Assembly: GCA_033850885.1 (NCBI GenBank) | Contig: JAWWPG010000041.1 | Location: 1 to 64,000, forward strand | From: JAWWPG01 sp033850885 | GTDB lineage: Bacteria; Actinomycetota; Actinomycetes; Propionibacteriales; Nocardioidaceae | Reading direction: 5' to 3' | Length of the DNA stretch: 64,000 nucleotides | Part shown: positions 35,325-44,077 of the stretch, piece after piece | Position numbering within the stretch: position 1 is the first letter of the stretch | Layout of the letters: each line of letters starts with the position of its first letter | Notes under the pieces: model-generated | What the model saw: the letters and a program-made list of their open reading frames with translations, nothing else | What the model was told of the DNA's origin: nothing | Databases searched by the model: none | Made by a program: the position numbers and the translations under genes

Positions 35325-37025
35325 GTGACCGAGTACGAGGAACCCCTCGAGTCCCTGCTCCGCCGCGTGCTGACCCGGGTCGAAGGCGTCGTCGCGGCCG
35401 AGGGCCGGGTCCGGTCGCTGCTCGACGCCGTGACCGCGATCGCGGGGAACCTGGATGTGCGGCAGACCCTGGAACGCATCGTCGCCGCGGCGGCCGACCT
35501 CGCGGCGGCACGCTATGTCGCGTTGGGGGTCATCGACCACGAGGGCGAGGGGTTGTCGGAGTTCATCACCCACGGTGTCAGCGAACAGGACGCCACCAGG
35601 ATCGGACCGCTGCCTTCGGGACATGGGATTCTCGGACTGCTCATCAGCGAGCCGAAGCCCCTGCGGTTGCACGACCTGAGGGACCATCCGAAGTCATACG
35701 GCTTCCCCGAGAACCATCCTCCGATGAGCTCCTTCCTCGGGGTACCGGTCCGGGTCGGTGAGCGGGTCTTCGGCAACCTGTACCTGACGGACAAGTTCGG
35801 CGGGGGCGACTTCTCTGACGAGGACGAGCACGCCGTGATCGCGTTGGCCGCCGCTGCGGGTGTCGCCGTGGAGAACGCACGGCTGTACGGAACGGTCCGC
35901 CGTCGCGAGCAGTGGCTGGACGCCAACCTGCAGATCCAGCAGGCCTTCCTGCGCAAGGTCGACCTCGACACCGCCTTGCACCTGGTCAGCTCCAAGGCCC
36001 GGGAGGTCCTCGGAGCCGACGTAGCCATGGTCGTGCTCGAGCAGGACGATGCGACGCTCCAGGTGCGGGCGGTCGACGGTGAGCCGGACGACCTCATCGA
36101 GACCACGTTGCCACGCGAGGGTGCGCTCGCGGACGTCGTCGACCGCGCTGCCACGGTCCGGCTGGCGGAGGGACTGCGCATCCCCGGGCTCGACTCGGTC
36201 GCCAGTGCGATGCTGGTCCCGTTCACCGGTCCGGGCGGAGCAGGAGGGGCCTTGCTCGTGGGTACCAGGACCGCGCGCCGTGGTCGTTGGCTCGCCGAGG
36301 ACGACGTACATGCGTTGCAGGGTTTCGGCGCCCAGGCAGCCATCGCCATGGACCGGGCGCAGGCTCAGCAGGACCGTGCCGCGCTGGCGGTCCTCGCCGA
36401 CCGAGACCGGATCGCCCGCGACCTGCACGACGTCGTGATCCAGCGGCTGTTCGCCACCGGGCTGACGCTGGAGAGCACGGTACGTCGAGTCGTCGAGCCC
36501 GAGGTCGTCGAGCGGCTCCGTGGCGCCGTGGTGGATCTCGACACCACCATCCGGGACATCAGGGGCACCATCTTCGAGCTCAGTCGCGACGGTTCGGCCG
36601 CCGGCCTGCGGACGCAGATCCGCGACATCACCGCGATCGCTCGCGACACGCTCGGTCTTCGTCCTGACCTCGTTCTCGAGGGGCCGATCGACTCCGCGGT
36701 CCCGGACTCGCTGCGACCGGACCTGATCGCCGTGCTGATGGAGTCGTTGTCGAACGCTGCGCGCCACGCCAGCCCGACCTCGGTCGAGGTGCGAGTCGCG
36801 GTGGAGGGGTCAGGTCCCGATCTCAGCGTCCTCGCGGAGGTGCGTGACGACGGGAAGGGCTTCTCCACGCCAGACCACGAGAGCGGGCTGCGGAACATGC
36901 GGCAGCGCGCGCAGGCACGGGGTGGCTCCTTCTCGGTCGAGTCCGCGCCCGGCGCGGGAACGGTGATCCGCTGGCGTGCGCCGTTGGCGGACGAGGTGGC
37001 AACCGACACAGACGGCAAGCCCTAG
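35325..37025 (+). CDS. Dual-GAF sensor histidine kinase, DevS/DosT-like
   Basis: 566 aa from the GTG at 35325. GAF-A about residues 35-185, GAF-B about 205-350, HisKA_3 with phospho-acceptor His368 in RDLHDVVIQRLF, and a GHKL ATPase domain (ESLSNAARHA, DDGKGF, GSGL-like GLRNMRQRA) to the end. The GAF-A stretch PLPSGHGILGLLISEPKPLRL and HPPMSSFLGVPVRV follows M. tuberculosis DevS closely; His131 (HPPM) is at the position of the haem-ligating His149 of DevS, so O2/NO/CO sensing is likely. Partner: the regulator at 32780. Confidence 0.93.
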   Translation: MTEYEEPLESLLRRVLTRVEGVVAAEGRVRSLLDAVTAIAGNLDVRQTLERIVAAAADLAAARYVALGVIDHEGEGLSEFITHGVSEQDATRIGPLPSGHGILGLLISEPKPLRLHDLRDHPKSYGFPENHPPMSSFLGVPVRVGERVFGNLYLTDKFGGGDFSDEDEHAVIALAAAAGVAVENARLYGTVRRREQWLDANLQIQQAFLRKVDLDTALHLVSSKAREVLGADVAMVVLEQDDATLQVRAVDGEPDDLIETTLPREGALADVVDRAATVRLAEGLRIPGLDSVASAMLVPFTGPGGAGGALLVGTRTARRGRWLAEDDVHALQGFGAQAAIAMDRAQAQQDRAALAVLADRDRIARDLHDVVIQRLFATGLTLESTVRRVVEPEVVERLRGAVVDLDTTIRDIRGTIFELSRDGSAAGLRTQIRDITAIARDTLGLRPDLVLEGPIDSAVPDSLRPDLIAVLMESLSNAARHASPTSVEVRVAVEGSGPDLSVLAEVRDDGKGFSTPDHESGLRNMRQRAQARGGSFSVESAPGAGTVIRWRAPLADEVATDTDGKP

Positions 37026-37041
37026 CCTGGGACCAGTCCCC

Positions 37042-37107
37042 CCGCGAATTGCGGGAAAGTGCACCTCGCGAGGGGACGGAGAGGGGCTACTTTCCCCCAT
37101 TTCGCGG
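37042..37107. repeat. 66-bp inverted-arm element (family B), copy 1
   Basis: Left arm 37042-37060 (CCGCGAATTGCGGGAAAGT) and right arm 37089-37107 are 19-bp inverted repeats with two mismatches, around a 28-nt spacer. It differs from copy 2 at 40657-40722 at only three of 66 positions. It lies just upstream of the phosphoketolase start. Confidence 0.95.
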
Positions 37108-37143
37108 GGGAAGCGAACGGACCGGACCCTTGGGAGGAGCACT

Positions 37144-39546
37144 GTGCGAGGTACCAGAAAGGCGGCCCCGGCACTGGGCCGGCGGGATCTTGAGCTCATC
37201 GACGCCTACTGGCGGGCGGCCAACTACCTGTCGGTTGGACAGATCTACCTGATGGACAACCCGCTGCTGCGGGAGCCGCTGCTCGCCGAGCACGTCAAGC
37301 CGCGACTGCTCGGGCACTGGGGCACCACGCCGGGGCTCAACCTGCTGTACGCGCACCTGAACCGCGTCATCAGGCAACGCGACCTGAACGCGTTGTACGT
37401 GACCGGCCCCGGACACGGCGGGCCGGGCCTGGTGGCGAACGCGTATCTCGAGGGCACGTACTCGGAGGTGTACTCGTCGATCGGTGAGGACGAGGACGGG
37501 CTGCGAGCGCTGTTCCGCCAGTTCTCCTTCCCGGGCGGTATACCCAGCCACGTCGCGCCCGAGACGCCGGGGTCCATCCATGAGGGGGGCGAGCTCGGCT
37601 ACGCGCTGCTCCACGCGTACGGCGCGGCGTTCGACAACCCGGACCTGCTGGTGCTCTGCGTCGTCGGCGACGGGGAGGCGGAGACCGGCCCACTCGCCGC
37701 CAGCTGGCACTCCAACAAGTTCCTCAACCCGGCGGCCGACGGTGCGGTGCTGCCGGTGCTCCATCTGAACGGCTACAAGATCGCCAACCCGACCGTACTG
37801 GCGCGCATCCCGCAGGACGAGCTGGGCGATCTGATGCGCGGCTACGGGTACGCGCCGCGGTTCGTCGTCGGAGACGACCCCAAGCAGGTGCATGAGGAGC
37901 TCGCCGGGACGCTCGACGAGGTGCTGGACGAGATCGCGGGGATCCAGCACGATGCCCGCGGGTCTGCGGGTTCACGCCGTGCAGGTGCCGGTACGGCGAC
38001 CTCCCGCCCCGCGTGGCCGATGATCGTGCTCCGCACCCTGAAGGGCTGGACGGGACCGAAGGAGGTCGACGGCCTGCCGGTCGAGGGCACCTTCCGGTCC
38101 CACCAGGTCCCGCTCGCCGACACCCGCAACAACGCCGAGCATCGGAAGCTTCTGGAGCAGTGGCTTCGGAGCTATCGCGCCGAGGAGCTGTTCGACCAGA
38201 GCGGACGGCTGGTTCCCGAGCTGCGCGCGCTCGCGCCCGACGGCGACCGGCGGATGAGCGCGAACCCGCACGCGAACGGGGGACGCCTGCTGCGTGACCT
38301 TGTCATGCCGGACTTCCGTGACTATGCCGTCGAGGTGAGCCACCCGGCCGTGGAGTCCAGCGAGGCGACCAAGGTGCTGGGCGAGCTGCTGCGCGACGTC
38401 ATCGTCCGCAACCCGGACCGCTTCCGGGTGATGGGGCCGGACGAGACGGCCTCCAACCGTCTGTCGGCGGTGTTCGGGGCTACCAGCCGGGCGTGGGACG
38501 CGGAGACGATCACCGGGGACGACCACCTGTCTCCGGACGGCCGGGTGATGGAGGTGTTGTCCGAGCACCTCTGCCAGGGCTGGTTGGAGGGCTACCTGCT
38601 CACCGGCCGGCACGGCGTCTTCAACTGCTACGAAGCCTTCATCCACATCATCGACTCGATGTTCAACCAGCACGCGAAGTGGCTGAAGGTGACGAACCAG
38701 ATCCCCTGGCGCGCGCCGATCGCCTCGTTGAACTACCTGTTGTCGTCCCACGTCTGGCGGCAGGACCACAACGGGTTCTCGCACCAGGACCCCGGCTTCA
38801 TCGACCATGTGGTGAACAAGCAGGCCGCAATCGTCCGCGTCTACCTGCCGCCGGACACCAACACATTGCTCTCGGTCGCCGACCATTGTCTTCGGAGCCG
38901 GCAGTACGTCAACGTCATCGTCGCCGGAAAACAGCCCGCACTCACCTACCTGGACATGGACGAGGCGATTGCCCACTGCACCCGCGGGCTCGGGATCTGG
39001 CCCTGGGCGGGAACCTGCGAGGGTGAGCCGGACGTGGTGCTCGCGTGTGCGGGGGACACCCCGACACTGGAGGTTGTCGCCGCTGCCGACCTGCTGCGCA
39101 CCCACCTGCCCGAGCTGAAGGTCCGGGTCATCAACGTCGTGGACCTGATGCGCCTGGAGCCTGACACCGAGCATCCGCATGGGCTCTCCGATCTTGACTT
39201 CGACGCGCTCTTCACGACGGACAAGCCGGTGGTCTTCGGCTACCACGGCTATCCGTCCCTCATCCATCGGCTGACCTACCGTCGTCACAACCACCCGAAC
39301 ATCCACGTGCGCGGGTACAAGGAGGAGGGCACGACCACGACGCCGTTCGACATGGTGATGCTCAACGACCTCGACCGGTTCCACCTCGTCATGGACGTCA
39401 TCGACCGGGTCCCGTCGCTCGGCAGCCGGGCAGCCAACCTTCGGCAGGAGATGTCGGATGCTCGCTTGGCCGCTCGCGCCTACACCCGCGAGCACGGTGA
39501 GGACGACCCGGCGATCTCCGGGTGGACCTGGCGCGAGCGGGGCTGA
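37144..39546 (+). CDS. xfp: Xylulose 5-phosphate/fructose 6-phosphate phosphoketolase
   Basis: 800 aa from the GTG at 37144, with GGAGGAG about 5 nt before it; the frame is open further back but without family homology. ThDP-dependent phosphoketolase splits xylulose 5-P (or fructose 6-P) to acetyl phosphate. Blocks seen: GHWGTTPGLNLLYAHLNR, VTGPGHGGPGLVANAYLEG, the ThDP-metal motif GDGEAETGPLAASWHSNKF and PDETASNRL. Acetate kinase follows after 3 nt and yields ATP from acetyl phosphate. Placement after the DevS-like kinase suggests use under low oxygen. Confidence 0.96.
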   Translation: MRGTRKAAPALGRRDLELIDAYWRAANYLSVGQIYLMDNPLLREPLLAEHVKPRLLGHWGTTPGLNLLYAHLNRVIRQRDLNALYVTGPGHGGPGLVANAYLEGTYSEVYSSIGEDEDGLRALFRQFSFPGGIPSHVAPETPGSIHEGGELGYALLHAYGAAFDNPDLLVLCVVGDGEAETGPLAASWHSNKFLNPAADGAVLPVLHLNGYKIANPTVLARIPQDELGDLMRGYGYAPRFVVGDDPKQVHEELAGTLDEVLDEIAGIQHDARGSAGSRRAGAGTATSRPAWPMIVLRTLKGWTGPKEVDGLPVEGTFRSHQVPLADTRNNAEHRKLLEQWLRSYRAEELFDQSGRLVPELRALAPDGDRRMSANPHANGGRLLRDLVMPDFRDYAVEVSHPAVESSEATKVLGELLRDVIVRNPDRFRVMGPDETASNRLSAVFGATSRAWDAETITGDDHLSPDGRVMEVLSEHLCQGWLEGYLLTGRHGVFNCYEAFIHIIDSMFNQHAKWLKVTNQIPWRAPIASLNYLLSSHVWRQDHNGFSHQDPGFIDHVVNKQAAIVRVYLPPDTNTLLSVADHCLRSRQYVNVIVAGKQPALTYLDMDEAIAHCTRGLGIWPWAGTCEGEPDVVLACAGDTPTLEVVAAADLLRTHLPELKVRVINVVDLMRLEPDTEHPHGLSDLDFDALFTTDKPVVFGYHGYPSLIHRLTYRRHNHPNIHVRGYKEEGTTTTPFDMVMLNDLDRFHLVMDVIDRVPSLGSRAANLRQEMSDARLAARAYTREHGEDDPAISGWTWRERG

Positions 39547-39549
39547 CCC

Positions 39550-40644
39550 ATGCGTGTGCTCGTGGTCAATGCGGGCTCATCGAGCCTGAAGCTTCGCCTG
39601 CTCGACGAGGGGTACGACGTCGTACGTCGTACCGACCTCCCGGTCGGTCGGGAAGGCTTCGACATCTCGCGGCTCGAGTCGGTTCTCGGAGACTGGGACG
39701 AGCCCGACGCGGTTGGCCATCGGATCGTGCACGGCGGGACCGTCTTCACCGGCGCCGTGCGCGTCGACCCCGGCGTGCGACATCGGCTCCAGGAGCTGGT
39801 CGACCTCGCACCCCTGCACCAGCCCAAGTCCCTGGCGGCGCTGGACGCGGTCACGGCGCGGCTTCCCCAGGTGCCCGCCGTCGCAGCGTTCGACACTGCC
39901 TTCCACGCGACCATCCCGCTCGCCGCGGCGACGTACGCGGTGCCTGCCGAGTGGCGGGAGCGCTACGGGATCAGGCGGTTCGGGTTCCACGGCCTGTCGC
40001 ACGCGTACTGCTCGCGCCGTGCCACCGAGCTGCTCGACCTGCCGGCGACCGGCCTGCGCGTCATCACCTGCCACCTTGGCGCGGGTGCCTCGCTGGCCGC
40101 CGTGGTGAGCGGCCGCAGCGTCGACACGACGATGGGGTTCACGCCGTTGGAGGGGCTGGTGATGGCCACCCGCTCCGGCACCGTCGACCCCGGGCTGGTG
40201 CTCTGGCTGGAGGAGCACGAGAAGCTGAAGCCCCACGAGATCGCCACCGCACTGGAGGAGCGCTCGGGGCTTCTCGCCCTGGCCGGGACGAGCGACATGC
40301 GTGAGGTGGAGGCGGCCGTCGGGCGGGGTGACCGCGATGCCGCACGAGCCATCGACGTCTACATCCACCGGCTCGCGGGTGGCATCGGTGCGATGGCTGC
40401 TGCCGCCGGCGGCGTGGACGTCCTCGCCTTCACCGGCGGAGTGGGCGAGAAGTCGGCCGCCGTGCGCCGGCGAGCAGCCGAGCGGGTCTCTTTCCTCGGT
40501 GTGGCCGTTGACCCCGAGGTCAACGAGAGTACCGAGGAGGATGCGGACATCACGGCCAGCCGGGCGGGGGTGCGGACCGTGGTCGTCTCCGCTCGGGAGG
40601 ATCTGCAGATCGCCCACGAGGTTCGCGACCTGCTCGCCCGCTGA
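39550..40644 (+). CDS. ackA: Acetate kinase
   Basis: 364 aa, ATG 3 nt after the phosphoketolase stop. VLVVNAGSSSLKLRL, GHRIVHGG, FGFHGLSH and TGGVGEKSAAVR are the acetate kinase signatures. It makes ATP and acetate from the acetyl phosphate produced by Xfp. It is slightly shorter than the usual 400 aa but all sites are present. A family B repeat starts 12 nt after its stop. Confidence 0.96.
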   Translation: MRVLVVNAGSSSLKLRLLDEGYDVVRRTDLPVGREGFDISRLESVLGDWDEPDAVGHRIVHGGTVFTGAVRVDPGVRHRLQELVDLAPLHQPKSLAALDAVTARLPQVPAVAAFDTAFHATIPLAAATYAVPAEWRERYGIRRFGFHGLSHAYCSRRATELLDLPATGLRVITCHLGAGASLAAVVSGRSVDTTMGFTPLEGLVMATRSGTVDPGLVLWLEEHEKLKPHEIATALEERSGLLALAGTSDMREVEAAVGRGDRDAARAIDVYIHRLAGGIGAMAAAAGGVDVLAFTGGVGEKSAAVRRRAAERVSFLGVAVDPEVNESTEEDADITASRAGVRTVVVSAREDLQIAHEVRDLLAR

Positions 40645-40656
40645 CCCCTCCCGCCC

Positions 40657-40722
40657 CCGCGAATTGCGGGAAAGTGCACCTCGCGAGGGGACGGAGAGGG
40701 GCAACTTTCCCGCAATTCGCGG
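40657..40722. repeat. 66-bp inverted-arm element (family B), copy 2
   Basis: Perfect 19-bp inverted arms 40657-40675 and 40704-40722 around a 28-nt spacer. It is in direct orientation with copy 1 at 37042, so the two bracket xfp-ackA. The transcript from ackA would form a very stable hairpin here, which could also stop transcription or protect the 3' end. Confidence 0.96.
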
Positions 40723-40774
40723 CAAGGAAGAGGGGACTCGTGCGGCACCAGCGGTCGAGCGGGACCTGCCGTCG

Positions 40775-40856
40775 TACCAGAGAAGGGACTCGAACCCTCA
40801 CGCCCAAAGGGCACCGGCACCTAAAGCCGGCGTGTCTACCATTCCACCACTCTGGC
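40775..40856 (-). tRNA. tRNA-Leu (anticodon TAG)
   Basis: 82 nt on the minus strand, 5' end at 40856. Acceptor GCCAGAG pairs with CTCTGGT, D-arm TGGTGGAATGGTAGACAC, anticodon stem CCGGC/GCCGG with loop TTTAGGT (anticodon TAG, reads CUA), a long class II variable arm TGCCCTTTGGGCG, and T-arm GAGGGTTCGAGTCCCTTC. CCA is not encoded. It sits between family B copies 2 and 3. Confidence 0.95.
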
Positions 40857-40901
40857 CAGCCTCCCTGAGTCTAGGCGGCTCGACGGTGGCGCGACGCCCT
40901 G

Positions 40902-40967
40902 CCGCGAATTGCGGGAAAGTTGACCCGTCGGGACGCTCGCGAAGGTGCACTTTCCCGCAATTCGCGG
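40902..40967. repeat. 66-bp inverted-arm element (family B), copy 3
   Basis: Perfect 19-bp inverted arms 40902-40920 and 40949-40967, the same arm sequence as copies 1 and 2, and the same total length. The 28-nt spacer is different: it contains TGACCCGTCG, like family A units, and CTCGCGAAGGTGC, which is the reverse complement of the copy 2 spacer start with one added base. It lies just past the stop of the peroxiredoxin gene. Confidence 0.93.
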
Positions 40968-40982
40968 GGAGGAGGAGGGGGT

Positions 40983-41447
40983 TCAGACGCCGAGGTCCTT
41001 GCGGAGCTTGGCGACATGCCCGGTCGCCTTGACGTTGTACCTGGCGCTCTCCACCGTGCCGTCCTCGCCGATCACGAACGTCGAGCGGATCACCCCCACC
41101 ACGGTCTTCCCGTAGAGCTTCTTCTCGCCGTACGCGCCATACGCCTCGAGCACCGACTTGTCGGGGTCCGACAGCAACGGAAACGTCAGGTGGTCACGCT
41201 CGCGGAACCTCGCCAGCTTCTCGGGCTTGTCGGGAGAGAGGCCGAGTACGGCGTACCCGGCAGCCGCGAGCGAGTCGAGCGAGTCGCGGAAGTCGCACGC
41301 CTGGGTCGTGCAGCCCGGAGTCATCGCCGCCGGATAGACGTACAGCACCACCTTGCGGCCGCGGAAGTCGTGCAGGCTCACCTGGTCTCCCCGGTCGTCG
41401 GACAGCGTGAAGTCGGGAGCCGGTTCACCGGTCTCGAGGTGGGCCAT
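40983..41447 (-). CDS. bcp: Peroxiredoxin, Bcp/PrxQ type
   Basis: 154 aa from the ATG at 41447. Thiol peroxidase with peroxidatic Cys in TPGCTTQACDF and the second Cys five residues on, the atypical two-Cys arrangement of Bcp/PrxQ. GEPAPDFTLSDDRGDQVSLHDFRGRKVVLYVYP is diagnostic. It is divergent from the DUF3618 gene. Confidence 0.95.
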   Translation of the reverse strand: MAHLETGEPAPDFTLSDDRGDQVSLHDFRGRKVVLYVYPAAMTPGCTTQACDFRDSLDSLAAAGYAVLGLSPDKPEKLARFRERDHLTFPLLSDPDKSVLEAYGAYGEKKLYGKTVVGVIRSTFVIGEDGTVESARYNVKATGHVAKLRKDLGV

Positions 41448-41546
41448 GGGCAGTCCTCTCAGCGTCGTCACGGATGGGCATCGCGACCAGCAGCGTAGCG
41501 TGGGGCATGCAAGACTTTCCCTCGCAACCGAGACCAGGAGGACCCC

Positions 41547-41801
41547 GTGACCGCGGCTTCGAGGACGCCTGACCAGATCACCGCCGAGATCGCCGAGACT
41601 CGCGAGCGGCTGGCCACGACGATCGACCAGCTCGTCTACCGGGTGCGCCCGAAGACGATCGTGTCCCGCCAGCTGGCGGCCGTCAGGGCGAAGTTCGTCA
41701 CCGATGACGGGCAGCCCGACAAGCAGATGATCGGCATGGTGGCAGGTGGCGTGCTGGGATTCGTCGTCCTCGTGGTGGCGATCCGCAAGGTGGTCGGGTG
41801 A
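41547..41801 (+). CDS. DUF3618 family small membrane protein
   Basis: 84 aa, GTG start. RTPDQITAEIAETRERLATTIDQLVYRVRPK is the DUF3618 pattern, an amphipathic coiled region, followed by one membrane segment GMVAGGVLGFVVLVVAI at the C-terminus. Function unknown. It overlaps the GroES-like gene by 4 nt. Confidence 0.88.
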   Translation: MTAASRTPDQITAEIAETRERLATTIDQLVYRVRPKTIVSRQLAAVRAKFVTDDGQPDKQMIGMVAGGVLGFVVLVVAIRKVVG

Positions 41802-42139
41802 GTCAACGAGCGCAAAGGATCCAGGACAAGCTTCCCATCCGCATGCTGCACGACCGCGTGCTGGTCCAGCTCGACGCCGAGGCCGGCGAGCGCAAGTCGT
41901 CGGCGGGGATCGTGATCCCGGCGACGGCCATGATGGGACGTCGGCTCGCCTGGGCGCGGGTCGCGGGCGTCGGTGCCAACGTCCGGACCGTCGAGGCGGG
42001 TGACCGGGTGCTGTTCGACCCCGAGGACAAGGCCGAGGTCGAGGTACGCGGGGAGACCTACACGCTGCTGCGGGAGCGCGATCTCCACGCGGTGGCCTCC
42101 GAGCGTGTCGAGGAAGGTGCGACGGGCCTCTACCTGTGA
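41798..42139 (+). CDS. GroES-like co-chaperonin family protein
   Basis: 113 aa. RMLHDRVLVQLDAEAGERKSSAGIVIPATA and VRTVEAGDRVLFDPED follow the Cpn10 fold, including the region of the mobile loop, but the sequence is divergent and no groEL lies next to it. It is likely a paralogue of GroES, and interaction with GroEL is uncertain. Confidence 0.85.
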   Translation: MSQRAQRIQDKLPIRMLHDRVLVQLDAEAGERKSSAGIVIPATAMMGRRLAWARVAGVGANVRTVEAGDRVLFDPEDKAEVEVRGETYTLLRERDLHAVASERVEEGATGLYL

Positions 42140-42185
42140 GGGCGATGTACGCCGTCCCCAAGCAGGGACACCAGAGCACCGCCGA

Positions 42186-42662
42186 TCAGGCGAGTCGTTT
42201 GGTGAAGAAGACCCGGCTGAACCCGTTCTCCCGAAGGCGGTGGGTCTCGACGTACCCGCGTCTCGTGTAGTAGCCGATGTTCTCGGTCATCGCCTCGTGC
42301 GTATAGAGCCGGACCTCGCTGACACCCGCCGACCGGGCCTGGCGCTCGGCGGCCGCCAGTAGCAGGGTGCCGACGCCCCGGGCCTGTGATGTCGGGGCGA
42401 CGGCCAGGTTCTCGATGAGCACATGGTCGGGCTCGATCCCGAGGACGACCAGGCCGATGACCGCCTCATGCTCCTGCGCCACCCAGACCACCTTGTCGAG
42501 CACCTCGGCCAGGTGGTCTGCGTCCATGGGTGCCGGCCGCAGTCCGATGCGGGGCACGTAGTGCTCGTAGCTCAGCTCGGTGAGCGCCGCAAGCGCTGGC
42601 GCATCGCGTGCCGTGGCCCGGCGGATCTCGGGAAACTCGCTAGGTTCGCGGGCCGTGCTCAC
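42186..42662 (-). CDS. GNAT family N-acetyltransferase
   Basis: 158 aa from a GTG at 42662 that overlaps the aminopeptidase P stop. RRATARDAPALAALTELSYEHYVPRIGL starts the GNAT fold; the acetyl-CoA loop is ARGVGTLLLAAAERQARSAG and the C-terminal strand is YYTRRGYVETHR. The substrate is unknown. It is last in a minus-strand operon MFS-pepP-GNAT. Confidence 0.9.
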   Translation of the reverse strand: MSTAREPSEFPEIRRATARDAPALAALTELSYEHYVPRIGLRPAPMDADHLAEVLDKVVWVAQEHEAVIGLVVLGIEPDHVLIENLAVAPTSQARGVGTLLLAAAERQARSAGVSEVRLYTHEAMTENIGYYTRRGYVETHRLRENGFSRVFFTKRLA

Positions 42663-44077
42663 CGGCGACTGGGGAGCAGTCCAGCCATCCAGGACTCCAC
42701 GGCCTCGGGGGTTCGCGGCAGGGCTGCGGAGAGGTTGCGGCAACCGTCCTCGGTGACGAGCACATCGTCCTCGATGCGGATGCCGACACCGCGCAGCGCC
42801 TCCGGTGCCAGGAGATCCGATGACTGGAAGTAGATCCCCGGCTCCACGGTAAGGACCATCCCTGGCTCGAGCTTCCCCTCCAGGTAGTTCTCCTCGCGCG
42901 CCACGGCACAGTCGTGTACGTCGAGCCCGAGCATGTGTCCAGTGCCGTGCAACGTCCACCGGTGATGCAGCCGGTTGGTCTTCTCCAGCGACTCCTCCGC
43001 CGAGCAGGGCAGGAGCCCCATGTCCGCGAGGCCGTGGGCGAGCACGCTCTGCGCGGCATGATGGAAGTCCCGGAACCCCGCCCCGGGCTTGACGGCGCCC
43101 AGGCCCGCCTCTTGAGCCGAGAGGACGAGGGAGTACAGGTCCCGTTGCTCGGTCGTGAAGCGGCCGTCGACAGGCAGCGTGCGGGTGATGTCGGCGGTGT
43201 AGAGCGAGCGGTTCTCGACTCCCATGTCGAGCAGCACGAGCTGGCCAGGCGTGATGGGGCCGTCATTGTCGATCCAGTGCAGGGTCGTCGCGTGCGGGCC
43301 GCCGGCGCAGATGCTCTCGTATCCCACGTCGTTGCCCTCGGCGCGAGCCCGCCGCCAGAACGTGCCCTCGATCCAGCGCTCACCCCAGCGCAGCACGTTG
43401 TCCCACTCGCGCACCGAGTCCTCGAACCCGCGGATCGTGCAGTCGACGGCGTCCTGCAGCTGGGTGACCTCCCAGTCGTCCTTGACCAGCCGCATCTCCG
43501 AGAGGTACGTCGCGAGCTCTTCGTCGTCCCCCGATTCGGGGCGCAGTGGCAGCAGCGCATCGACATCCCCGTCGACGCCGCGCAGCACCCTGGCCTCCCC
43601 GAGTGCCTCGAGGGCGTCCGGCAGCTCGAAGAGATGGCGGCACCTGATGCCGAAGAGCTCCTCGGCCTCGGCCAGCGAACGGCGCCGGCCGGACCAGGTC
43701 TCGCCATACCGCCCGTCGCTCCACGAATTGTGGTCCGTCTTCGCATAACGGGGACGGAAGAAGAGGGTCGCGTCCCCGTCGTCCATGACGAGCACCGCGT
43801 CGGACGACTGGTTCCCGGTGAGGTAGGCGTGGTCGGTCTCGACCCGGAAGCGGAAGTCGGTGTCATTGGCACGCGTCTTGAGTGCGCCCGCTGGGACGAC
43901 GATCCGCTCGCCGGCGAACCGCTGAGCCAGCCGATCCCGGCGGCGCGCCGCGTGGTCGGCGACCGCGAGACGCTCCACCGGGTCGTCATCGTCGGTCCAT
44001 CCGGTGCGCATCAACTCGACGACGTTCGTCATCTCATCCGGCAGTGGCTTGCCGAGAGGGCGGAAACGGTCAGGCAC
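42659..44077 (-). CDS. pepP: Xaa-Pro aminopeptidase (aminopeptidase P, M24B)
   Basis: 472 aa, GTG start. The two-metal site is visible as LLDMGVENRSLYTADITRTLPV (two Asp), HGTGHMLGLDVHD (His), TVEPGIYF (Glu) and GIRIEDDVLV (Glu). The N-terminal domain is complete. It removes N-terminal residues before proline in the cytoplasm. It overlaps the MFS gene by 8 nt and the acetyltransferase gene by 4 nt. Confidence 0.95.
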   Translation of the reverse strand: MPDRFRPLGKPLPDEMTNVVELMRTGWTDDDDPVERLAVADHAARRRDRLAQRFAGERIVVPAGALKTRANDTDFRFRVETDHAYLTGNQSSDAVLVMDDGDATLFFRPRYAKTDHNSWSDGRYGETWSGRRRSLAEAEELFGIRCRHLFELPDALEALGEARVLRGVDGDVDALLPLRPESGDDEELATYLSEMRLVKDDWEVTQLQDAVDCTIRGFEDSVREWDNVLRWGERWIEGTFWRRARAEGNDVGYESICAGGPHATTLHWIDNDGPITPGQLVLLDMGVENRSLYTADITRTLPVDGRFTTEQRDLYSLVLSAQEAGLGAVKPGAGFRDFHHAAQSVLAHGLADMGLLPCSAEESLEKTNRLHHRWTLHGTGHMLGLDVHDCAVAREENYLEGKLEPGMVLTVEPGIYFQSSDLLAPEALRGVGIRIEDDVLVTEDGCRNLSAALPRTPEAVESWMAGLLPSRR

